DNA from: Pseudanabaena sp. M53BS1SP1A06MG
GTDB lineage: Bacteria > Cyanobacteriota > Cyanobacteriia > Pseudanabaenales > Pseudanabaenaceae
Assembly (NCBI GenBank): GCA_020404105.1
Contig: JADBWH010000029.1
Span: forward strand, 1 to 64,000
Length of the DNA: 64,000 nucleotides
Direction: 5' to 3'
This document shows positions 1 to 7,341 of the stretch, piece after piece (position 1 is the first letter of the stretch; every line of letters begins with the position of its first letter). The notes under the pieces are model-generated. The model had not been told where the DNA came from. It worked only from the letters and a program-made list of their open reading frames with translations, and did no database searches. A program made the position numbers and the translations under genes.

Positions 1-203
1 GCTTGAGAATTTAGCTTTTTTGCAAATTCAAACTCCTTGGCAAGTACAGCACAATACTTATTGAGATCGTACTTGTCGCTATCCTTTACATCCATCCATA
101 GCCTCAAAGCTTTATTCCGCACAAACAGAGCAGTACGAATTGCCTCATCAATGAGGTTGTACTGTCCTGTTTTGCCTTTTAGTTTTGCTTCGAGGACTAA
201 CAT
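1..203 (-). CDS. tnpB: TnpB (OrfB) of an IS200/IS605- or IS607-type element, N-terminal part only
   Basis: Reading the minus strand from the ATG at 201-203 gives an open frame that runs off the left window edge (about 67 residues). It starts MLVLEAKLKGKTG, followed by IDEAIRTALFVRNKALRLW and a KYCAVLAKEFEFA stretch. This is the N-terminal signature of cyanobacterial TnpB/OrfB proteins, RNA-guided nucleases encoded by IS200/IS605 and IS607 elements (family knowledge). The catalytic RuvC-like and zinc-finger parts would lie outside the window, so I cannot say whether the gene is intact. A hairpin just upstream fits a transposon left end. No TnpA is visible on the window side of the gene. Confidence 0.85.
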   Translation of the reverse strand, partial: MLVLEAKLKGKTGQYNLIDEAIRTALFVRNKALRLWMDVKDSDKYDLNKYCAVLAKEFEFAKKLNSQ

Positions 204-280
204 CGATTTGTAGAATCTTATGCTGTATATTGTAGCATAGATTAATACAAAGCCGTCCTAGAAGCACGGGCTTTTAAACC
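204..280. mobile_element. probable left end of the TnpB element
   Basis: The 5' flank of tnpB contains an imperfect hairpin at 249-274, with AAAGCC pairing to GGCTTT around a loop with CCTAGAAGCACG. A subterminal hairpin of this type next to the tnpB start is what IS200/IS605 elements carry at their ends. The exact boundary cannot be fixed from one copy. Confidence 0.45.
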
Positions 281-737
281 CAATTTTTCGATAAAGATCG
301 CGTCAAAATTATAAAGATTTTGTAAAACAAGAGGAGATGCACTAATGAAACGGGGTTAGGATTATCAATTAGTATCAAATTGAGGTCGAAAAGCCTCAGA
401 GGGCATGGAATGTGTTTCGACACTCAGCAAAAGTACGGAATTTCAGATTGCAATTCCGATTAGAATGCCATCCTAACTGATTTAGACTCACTTGTCCCAT
501 TGATCCCATTGAGAGATGAATACTGACGGCACTTCCTGATTGTGAATAGTGATAACTAAGTTAATATCAAATTAATCGTAAAAATGACTGAGTAAGATTC
601 AAGATCTTAACTTAGTAGATCTTCAAGAACATTCTTAGATAAATTTTCCTCTTAAATTTAGTCAGAAGATTCATTAGACTCATTGTTAATCCCTTCAATA
701 TTGCTTCATCTTGTGCTCTTAATGTGATCGCCCCACC
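281..737. other. intergenic region with a possible structured element
   Basis: No gene is supported here. From 355 to 477 the sequence could fold: GTTAGGAT (355-362) is complementary to ATCCTAAC (470-477), with smaller stems inside (GAGG/CCTC near 390-410 and GGAATT/AATTCC near 438-458). A small RNA or a decayed mobile end are both possible. The last 150 bases should carry the pxcA promoter. I see only a short AAGATCT/AGATCTT inverted repeat near 600-625 and no convincing regulator box. A 154-codon minus-strand frame over 612-1076 is an antisense shadow of pxcA. Confidence 0.25.
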
Positions 738-2309
738 ATGACACAAAATTCCTCCAACAGTAACACATCCCCTCTGCAAAATATCTTCTCTTGGGTCAAA
801 AATACCCCTGAACGAGCTATTGACGAGGCTTTTGAGTCGGCTGTTAATATCAAACGGATCGAAGAAGAAAACTTTAATGGCAATAAAATTGCTAATGACG
901 GCAGTTTTAGCAGGAGCGTTTTTAGTGTCTTTGAAATCCAGCTTCAGAAGAATCTCCGAACCATTAATCTCAAGCTTAATTTTTATAAGGTCAGTGCATC
1001 CTTGCCGTATCTGCAAGTGCAAAGCTCTACTAATCGAGCAAATACTGCGATCTCCAAGTATGCTCCCAATAACCAAGATCTTGATCCTGTCAGTAATGGT
1101 GATTTATCTGCAAATCAACTGGCTGGCAATAGTCGTAAGTTTTCGATCTACCAGAAACTTGCCTTTGTTGATTACACCCTCGACAGGTATAACAAGGCAA
1201 GCGATCGTATTATTGATGTAGATTTCAAACCATCAGGTAATAACTATGTAGACCTTAAGTCAGATTTAGCAGCAGAGAGTGGGGCTGAAGAGGATGACAA
1301 GTTTCAGATGTTTAAAAACAAGCCTAAGAACTTTAAACGCAGTCCTCAGCAATCGACAGCAGTTGAGAAAAGCATTCTCCCTGGTTCATTTTTTAAAGCT
1401 TTTGATCGAGTCAAACGTAATCTCAGTGGCTCATATTCTGATTATGAAAAAGATATTGTGGAGGAATTGCGACAATCTCGCGAACGGATCAATCAGGCTT
1501 TACGATACATTATTATCCTCGTTGCCTCAGTCATTGCTGTCCAATTTTTGTCCAAAGCATTTATCTTTAGCCCCATGATTAATAGCTTAGTGGATACCAA
1601 TAGTATGACCATTAAGTTTAGCCCTGCGATCGAAGAAAAGGCTTTTAAAGCATTGCAGTCTGCCAAAGAAAGAATTGAATTTGATTACATGATCAAATCA
1701 ATTGTGCTTGAAGAAACACGCTTTAAGCAAGAAGCTGTTTCTAAAGAAGCGAATAAATCTGAAGTTACTAAATCTGAGTCTGTTAAGTCTGAAGGTAATA
1801 AACCTGAAGTAGGTAAACCTGAAGAAAAGAACAATGTAAAAATAGAAAAAAAATCGGCATCTGAGGAGGTCGAAGCTCTAATTCAACAGGAATCGGTAAG
1901 AATTTTAAAGAGATATAATGAAGAAAGCCTAAACGGTGTTAAAAATCTACTGGCTGATCTAACTGCTGCCTTTGTCTTTTATCTATTTTTGCTGTCGGGG
2001 CGCAAGGAGATCAGAACTATTAAAGAATTTCTTGACGAAATTCTTTATAGTCTCAATGATAATGCTAAAGCTTTTTTAATTATTATTTCTACTGATACTT
2101 TTGTCGGGTTCCACTCTAGCGAAGGATGGGATGCTTTATTAACAGTTGTATTTGAGCATTTCGGACTACCTGAAAATAAAGTTTTAGCTCAATCTTTCAT
2201 TTCGACAGTACCCGTATTCCTTGATGGTCTGTTCAAATTTTGGATTTTCCAATATCTAACTCAAGCTTCACCAGCTACAGCAACAATTTATCGAGAAATG
2301 AATGAATAG
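738..2309 (+). CDS. pxcA: proton extrusion protein PxcA (CemA family)
   Basis: This 523-residue protein is a homologue of PxcA/CotA, the cyanobacterial inner-membrane protein needed for light-induced proton extrusion and related to chloroplast CemA. The recognisable parts are the ILPGSFFKAFDRVKRNL segment, a first membrane helix around residues 255-275, and the conserved C-terminal block with three further hydrophobic segments (GWDALLTVVFEHFGL, then FLDGLFKFWIFQYL) ending near the stop. The start at 738 leaves a hydrophilic N-terminal half, as usual for the cyanobacterial version. At 523 residues it is longer than the roughly 440 expected. Part of the excess is a low-complexity Lys-Ser/Pro-Glu stretch (about residues 340-370) in the loop between membrane segments. 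The gene appears monocistronic. Confidence 0.93.
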   Translation: MTQNSSNSNTSPLQNIFSWVKNTPERAIDEAFESAVNIKRIEEENFNGNKIANDGSFSRSVFSVFEIQLQKNLRTINLKLNFYKVSASLPYLQVQSSTNRANTAISKYAPNNQDLDPVSNGDLSANQLAGNSRKFSIYQKLAFVDYTLDRYNKASDRIIDVDFKPSGNNYVDLKSDLAAESGAEEDDKFQMFKNKPKNFKRSPQQSTAVEKSILPGSFFKAFDRVKRNLSGSYSDYEKDIVEELRQSRERINQALRYIIILVASVIAVQFLSKAFIFSPMINSLVDTNSMTIKFSPAIEEKAFKALQSAKERIEFDYMIKSIVLEETRFKQEAVSKEANKSEVTKSESVKSEGNKPEVGKPEEKNNVKIEKKSASEEVEALIQQESVRILKRYNEESLNGVKNLLADLTAAFVFYLFLLSGRKEIRTIKEFLDEILYSLNDNAKAFLIIISTDTFVGFHSSEGWDALLTVVFEHFGLPENKVLAQSFISTVPVFLDGLFKFWIFQYLTQASPATATIYREMNE

Positions 2310-2483
2310 CTAAATCTGCATTACCGCGCTTTCAAAATTTTCTTTGGTTTTTAATTCAGTACAAAGCGCTGTAACCAAAACAAGTTAAGATTTATGATGG
2401 CGTTTTGAAATGGCTTTGTGACTTCTGCCATTAACTTTGTTCGCTATAAATATAGATTTTATACAGACCTTGATAAATTCCCT

Positions 2484-3806
2484 ATGATTTACGAAATTTT
2501 CATGCCCGCGCTTAGCTCCACCATGACCGAAGGTAAAATCACTTCTTGGGTGAAATCCCCTGGCGATAAGGTGGAAAAAGGCGAAACTGTCGTGATCGTA
2601 GAGTCTGACAAAGCTGATATGGATGTCGAAAGCTTTTATGAAGGCTATCTCGGTGTCATCATTACCCCTGAAGGCGAATCTGCACCTGTTGGATCAGCGA
2701 TCGCCTATGTTGCAGAAACCAAGGAAGAAATCGACGAAGCTAAGAAAAAAGCAGCTAATGGGAAAATAGGTGCAACTACCCCTGAACCCAAATCCCAAAA
2801 AGGTAATGAAGAAACTCCTTCCAAGTTAGTTTCATCACCTACGGCTGCCTCAACCGCCTCGATTCCCGATACTATAATCACCTCGCCTCGCAAAGCTACA
2901 CCTAGCGCTGTATCATCAGGTCGTCAGATCGTATCCCCCAGAGCCAAGCGCATCGCTAAGGATAATGGTGTTGATCTAACTAAAATTGCAGGTACAGGTC
3001 CTAATGGACGCATTACTGCTGCTGATGTCGAAGCATTATTAAGCCCTGCTGCACCCGCTCCTGTTCCAACAACCGCAACTCCTGCAAAGGTAGCAGCCCC
3101 TGCACCTGCAAAAGCTACGGCTCCTGTGGCTTTAGGTACGGCTCAGACCTTGACGACTTTGCAAAAGGCTGTGATCAGTAACATGAATCAAAGCCTCTCA
3201 GTGCCTACATTCCGTGTAGGATACACGATTACTACTGACGCGCTTGATGCTCTTTACAAGCAAGTTAAGTCAAAGGGTGTGACCATGACTGCACTTTTGG
3301 CTAAGGCTGTGGCGGTAACTCTACAAAAGCATCCTTTGGTGAACGCTAGCCTTAGCGATCGCGGGATTGAGTACAAGAGCAATATTAATGTAGCGGTTGC
3401 CGTAGCAATGGATGATGGTGGCTTGATTACGCCTGTGTTGAAAAATGCTGACCAGACCGATCTCTACACACTTTCCCGTGATTGGAAAGGATTAGTTGAA
3501 CGCGCCCGTGCAAAGCAATTGCAACCTGATGAATATAACTCTGGTACATTCACCATTTCCAACTTAGGTATGTTTGGTGTAGATCGCTTCGATGCGATTT
3601 TGCCTCCTGGAACTGGCGCAATTTTAGCGATCGGTGGTTCTCGTCCTCAGGTTGTGGCAACTAAGGATGGGGCAATCAAGGTTGCCAGTCAAATGCAAGT
3701 AAATCTAACTGCTGATCACCGTGTGATTTATGGCGCTCATGCAGCGCAGTTCTTGCAAGATCTAGCCAAGTTGATTGAAACCAATCCTCAATCTTTAACT
3801 CTGTAA
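2484..3806 (+). CDS. pdhC: dihydrolipoamide acetyltransferase, E2 of pyruvate dehydrogenase
   Basis: E2 core of the pyruvate dehydrogenase complex, which transfers the acetyl group to CoA. I prefer the ATG at 2484 (protein begins MIYEIFMPALSSTMTEG) over the upstream GTG at 2418, because homologues begin at the lipoyl domain. Domains in order: one lipoyl domain with the lysine in ESDKADMDV (about residue 45), an acidic/Ala-rich linker, a peripheral subunit-binding domain (SPRAKRIAKDNGVDL, about 150-190), an Ala-Pro-Thr linker, then the acyltransferase domain. The catalytic histidine motif near the end reads DHRVIYGA. Tyr in place of the Asp of bacterial DHRxxDG enzymes is typical of cyanobacterial and plastid E2 (family knowledge). 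No other pdh gene is adjacent. Confidence 0.95.
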   Translation: MIYEIFMPALSSTMTEGKITSWVKSPGDKVEKGETVVIVESDKADMDVESFYEGYLGVIITPEGESAPVGSAIAYVAETKEEIDEAKKKAANGKIGATTPEPKSQKGNEETPSKLVSSPTAASTASIPDTIITSPRKATPSAVSSGRQIVSPRAKRIAKDNGVDLTKIAGTGPNGRITAADVEALLSPAAPAPVPTTATPAKVAAPAPAKATAPVALGTAQTLTTLQKAVISNMNQSLSVPTFRVGYTITTDALDALYKQVKSKGVTMTALLAKAVAVTLQKHPLVNASLSDRGIEYKSNINVAVAVAMDDGGLITPVLKNADQTDLYTLSRDWKGLVERARAKQLQPDEYNSGTFTISNLGMFGVDRFDAILPPGTGAILAIGGSRPQVVATKDGAIKVASQMQVNLTADHRVIYGAHAAQFLQDLAKLIETNPQSLTL

Positions 3807-3840
3807 CATTTCTGGGTGTTTATTTAAAAATTAAAAGAAA

Positions 3841-3888
3841 ACAAAAAGGAGGTTGTAGTAATTGATGCTGCAATCTTTTTTTGTTTTT
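3841..3888. terminator. bidirectional terminator after pdhC
   Basis: A stem TTGTAGTA/TGCTGCAA (3853-3860 and 3866-3873, two G-U pairs, loop ATTGA) is flanked by an A-rich tract on the left and TCTTTTTTTGTTTTT on the right. It lies 45 bases after the pdhC stop and faces the convergent gyrA, so it may serve both. Confidence 0.7.
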
Positions 3889-3899
3889 ACAAATCTATC

Positions 3900-3936
3900 T
3901 TTGGCAGTCATGCAATGTAATTGCATGACTGCCAAA
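3900..3936. repeat. 17-bp perfect inverted repeat
   Basis: TTTGGCAGTCATGCAAT (3900-3916) and its exact complement (3920-3936) are separated by GTA. It touches the following family B repeat. No U-tract follows on either strand, so it looks like a repeat-type palindrome rather than a classic terminator. Confidence 0.7.
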
Positions 3937-4041
3937 AAAGGTACCACCGAGTTTGTATGGCTTCGACTTCGCTCAGCCAACGTTGGCTGAGCGAAGTCGA
4001 AGCAGCAGGTACTTTAATACTTTAATTAATCGCAAGTCCCT
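3937..4041. repeat. family B palindromic repeat, copy B1
   Basis: Outer part GGTACCACCGAGTTTGTATG, then the inverted core GCTTCGACTTCGCTCAGCCA around CGTTGG, then a tail with GTACTTTAAT and TTAATCGCAAGTCCCTA. The same arrangement recurs at 7147-7238, 47142-47258 and 52966-53083. A core-only relative lies at 38976-39026. It lies between the convergent pdhC and gyrA genes. Confidence 0.85.
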
Positions 4042-4127
4042 AACTTTATAAGGTTTTGAGTGGATGTGGCGCTGGCTCACGTTTGTATCACATCCATTCG
4101 ATGCGTAAGCCCAAAATTTCTGAAATT

Positions 4128-6770
4128 CTACTCCTCCTCTATAGACGCTACAGCATCCACGGTCACATCACCACCAGTTAAGACTTCCATATCTTCAGTT
4201 TCTTCTTCCAGCGCGGGAGGAACCAGAGTTGCCCCCACGATCGCATCAGCAGCATCGAGTTTTTGCAGGCGTACACCTCGAGCAGTGCGAGACTGACAGG
4301 CGATCGCATCGGTACTCTGACGCATGACAATACCGCGACTAGTAACGATCATCAGTTCGTTCCTTTCATCAACTAAACAGAGAGAAGCTAACTGATCTTG
4401 ACCTGTCTTGAACTTCGTTACCCGTAAGCCTTTACCCGCCCGTTTTTGAATACGGAACTGACTCACAGGAACGCGCTTACCATAGCCACCTCTAGTTACG
4501 ACCAGCACCCAAGGACTCTGTGCTTTCTCATTTTGGGATTCTGTATCAGTTTCCAGATTTTCTTCCTCATTAATCGTTATCGAGATATCGACATCTTCAT
4601 CAGACTCATCTCCTTCAATTTCCGCTAGACCTGCGGGGAGAATATCCATACTCACGATTTCATCATCGCCTGTCAGGCGCATCGACTTCACTCCGCGAGT
4701 ATCGCGTCCCATTGGGCGCAACTGCTCATGATCAGTACGGAAGCGGATCGACATCCCTTGTCGAGAACCGACGATGATCGTGTTATCGACTTTGGCGCGG
4801 CGCACCCAGCGCAGCAGATCCCCCTCTTCAAGGGCGATCGCAATGAGTCCATTGGAACGAATATTAGCAAAAGCAGGAAGCTTGGTTTTCTTGATATAAC
4901 CGCCAGCCGTGAGCATGACTAGATATTCATCTTCATTAAATTCGCTAATTGGCAATACAGAAGTAATTTTCTCATCGGCAGCAATGGGAAGTAACTGCAC
5001 TACGGCTGTACCACGCGCCGCCCGACCCGATTCAGGAACTTCATACGCATTCACTCCATAAACTTTACCGCGATCAGTGAAGAAGAGTACTTTATCATGG
5101 CTACGACAGGCAAAGAAATGGGCGATTGCATCATCATTCTTCACATTGGCACTAGCCTTACCTCTAGTCGCCCGATTTTGCGCTGTAAAGGTATCGACAG
5201 GCATCCGCTTAATGTAGCCCTGCTCCGTCACCATCACAATCGTTTCGCGATTGGCTATTAAATCTGCAGTGTCAATATCACCTTCGTTGGGCAGAATCCT
5301 TGTACGGCGAGGAGTAGAAAACTCCGCTTTTACTGCTTCCAATTCTTCACGAGTAATTGTGAGAATACGATCGCGATTTTGAAGAATATCTTGTAAATCA
5401 GCAATCTTCGCGACTAACTGATTATGTTCTTCGTTGATTTTATCCGCATCCTGAGCAGTGAGTCGGCGCAATTGCATTGCCAAAATTGCATCGGCTTGTG
5501 CATCCGACAGTCCATAGTTATCAATCAAACCTGCCTTTGCCGCTGCACTGTCATCAGCTCCCCTTATTAGTGCAATCACCGCATCTAAATGATTTAAGGC
5601 AATCAGTAAGCCTTGCAAAAGATGATCGCGTTCCTGTGCTTTCTTCAATTCGTACTGCGTGCGGCGGGTAATTACTTCATATCGAAAGTCAAGAAATACT
5701 TGTAAAGCATGGCGCAATGTCAGTGTAATCGGTTCACCATCAACTAGGGCAAGCAGATTGCAGCTAAAGTTTGCCTGTAGAGGAGTCGATTTATAGAGAT
5801 TATTTAATACAACCTTGGGATAGGCATCACGCTTGAGTTCAATTACTAAACGCATTCCATCGCGATCGCTTTCATCCCGAATATCGGAAATGCCATCAAT
5901 TTTCTTCTCATTTACCATTTCCGCAATCTTTTCAATCAGTGATGCCTTATTGGTTTGGTAAGGCATTTCTGTGATAATAATCGCTTCCCGATCCTGTCTT
6001 CCTAAAGCAGAAATTGTCTCAAAATTGGCGACTGCCCGCATCGTGATCGATCCACGCCCTGTGGTGTAGGTCTCGCGAATACCATCACTACCTAATACTA
6101 AGGCTCCCGTTGGGAAGTCAGGACCAGGAATGTATTTCATCAAATCGCGATCGCTAAGGTTAGGATCGGCAATCAGCGCCACTAATCCATCCACCAACTC
6201 ACCCAAGTTATGGGGTGGAATATTGGTCGCCATTCCCACTGCAATCCCTGCGGAACCATTGAGCAATAGTTGTGGAATCCTTGCTGGTAATACTAGCGGT
6301 TCCTGTTGTGAACCATCATAGTTATCGCCAAAATTAACCGTATCGCGCTCAATATCTTGAATTAGCCCCACCTGTGCAATACGGGTCAAGCGACATTCGG
6401 TATATCGCATTGCCGCAGGGGGATCGTTATCTACAGAACCAAAGTTGCCATGCCCATCGACCATGCGATCGCGCATCGAAAAATCCTGCGCCATCCGCAC
6501 CAATGCCTCATACACAGCCGTATCACCGTGAGGATGATATTTACCGATGACATCCCCAACGACACGGGCGCATTTCCGAAAGGGGCGATCGGCGCTCAAT
6601 CCCAGTTCGTGCATGGCGTAGAGAATGCGACGATGTACAGGTTTGAGTCCATCACGGGCATCGGGCAGGGCGCGACCAACGATCACGCTCATGGCATATT
6701 CCAAATACGATCGCGACATTTCGCCTCGCAGGTCTGTGGGAATAATCCGATCTTCTAAGATTTCAGTCAT
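4128..6770 (-). CDS. gyrA: DNA gyrase subunit A
   Basis: The breakage-reunion subunit of DNA gyrase, which introduces negative supercoils together with GyrB. I place the start at the ATG at 6768-6770 ([14 protein letters not shown]) rather than at 6830, since homologues begin close to RIIPTDL. This gives 880 residues. The N-terminal domain shows [40 protein letters not shown] and the catalytic tyrosine Y123 in [10 protein letters not shown]. The C-terminal pinwheel shows repeated blades and the box-like QNRATRGKA. An acidic insert of about 35 residues ([10 protein letters not shown] and following) sits inside the C-terminal domain. The positions equivalent to E. coli S83 and D87 are Thr84 and Glu88. 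No intein is present. ParC is the alternative call, but the match is to cyanobacterial GyrA. Confidence 0.95.
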   Translation of the reverse strand: MTEILEDRIIPTDLRGEMSRSYLEYAMSVIVGRALPDARDGLKPVHRRILYAMHELGLSADRPFRKCARVVGDVIGKYHPHGDTAVYEALVRMAQDFSMRDRMVDGHGNFGSVDNDPPAAMRYTECRLTRIAQVGLIQDIERDTVNFGDNYDGSQQEPLVLPARIPQLLLNGSAGIAVGMATNIPPHNLGELVDGLVALIADPNLSDRDLMKYIPGPDFPTGALVLGSDGIRETYTTGRGSITMRAVANFETISALGRQDREAIIITEMPYQTNKASLIEKIAEMVNEKKIDGISDIRDESDRDGMRLVIELKRDAYPKVVLNNLYKSTPLQANFSCNLLALVDGEPITLTLRHALQVFLDFRYEVITRRTQYELKKAQERDHLLQGLLIALNHLDAVIALIRGADDSAAAKAGLIDNYGLSDAQADAILAMQLRRLTAQDADKINEEHNQLVAKIADLQDILQNRDRILTITREELEAVKAEFSTPRRTRILPNEGDIDTADLIANRETIVMVTEQGYIKRMPVDTFTAQNRATRGKASANVKNDDAIAHFFACRSHDKVLFFTDRGKVYGVNAYEVPESGRAARGTAVVQLLPIAADEKITSVLPISEFNEDEYLVMLTAGGYIKKTKLPAFANIRSNGLIAIALEEGDLLRWVRRAKVDNTIIVGSRQGMSIRFRTDHEQLRPMGRDTRGVKSMRLTGDDEIVSMDILPAGLAEIEGDESDEDVDISITINEEENLETDTESQNEKAQSPWVLVVTRGGYGKRVPVSQFRIQKRAGKGLRVTKFKTGQDQLASLCLVDERNELMIVTSRGIVMRQSTDAIACQSRTARGVRLQKLDAADAIVGATLVPPALEEETEDMEVLTGGDVTVDAVASIEEE

Positions 6771-6934
6771 ACGGCTAGTAAATTTCTCCTTGCATGGCTT
6801 AGTAATGCTTGCTTTGTGTGCGATCGGCAATTTTTACTAAGTGTCCTATTATTATAAGTCTTTGCGGGTTTGCAAGGGGAATTTAGAATGCTATTTAGAC
6901 CACCAGTTTCTTAACTCATTGTTGTGTTTTTCCT

Positions 6935-7125
6935 CTTAGTACAGGAAAAAAAGTTGCAAAAGTAGGCAGGAAGGGGTTTTATAAAAGATAACCCTAAGTA
7001 CAGGACAAAAAACTGGAAACGTGCTCTCAGTAAGGGTTTAATGGTGTGAGCCTAAAATATTTGCCTAGTAATGGTTTCGGGGTATTTTAATGTTGTATTT
7101 TTAAATTTTTTGTCTTGTACTTAGG
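6935..7125. repeat. three AGTACAGGA-type boxes, two direct and one inverted
   Basis: A box around 6936 (TAGTACAGGAAAAAAAGTTG) recurs at about 6997 (AAGTACAGGACAAAAAACTGG). An inverted copy at 7106-7125 pairs with 6993-7012 over 19 of 20 positions (CCTAAGTACAGGACAAAAAA). The whole covers about 190 bases upstream of gyrA and does not resemble the other repeat families of the window. It could be the remains of a transposon end with several transposase sites, or a MITE. Confidence 0.5.
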
Positions 7126-7146
7126 CTCTTGCAGATAAAAATTGTC

Positions 7147-7238
7147 CCACCAAAGTTATCTAGCTTCGACTTCGCTCAGCCAAAGTTAGCTGAGCGAAGT
7201 CGAAGCCATAGGTACTTTAATTAATAGCAAGTCCCTTA
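7147..7238. repeat. family B palindromic repeat, copy B2
   Basis: Same core (GCTTCGACTTCGCTCAGCCA, then AGTTAGC, then the inverted arm) and the same tail TAATAGCAAGTCCCTTA as B1. It lacks most of the GGTACCACCGAG side. It lies about 100 bases upstream of the radical SAM gene. Confidence 0.8.
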
Positions 7239-7341
7239 GGGAAGTCAATGAATATGCTGTTACTAAGATCAAGAGCAATCAGTGATATAGAGCTTGGAGC
7301 TAAATGTAAAATAGACATAGCTCAAATCATGAAAAACCCCT

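Noticed and set aside
612-1076. 154-codon minus-strand frame overlapping pxcA
   Set aside because: Antisense to a well-supported gene, with no family resemblance.
4060-4296. 78-codon plus-strand frame at the gyrA 3' end
   Set aside because: Antisense shadow of the gyrA C-terminus.
3900-5000. possible gyrA intein or split gene
   Set aside because: The GyrA sequence is continuous and of normal length around the catalytic Tyr.
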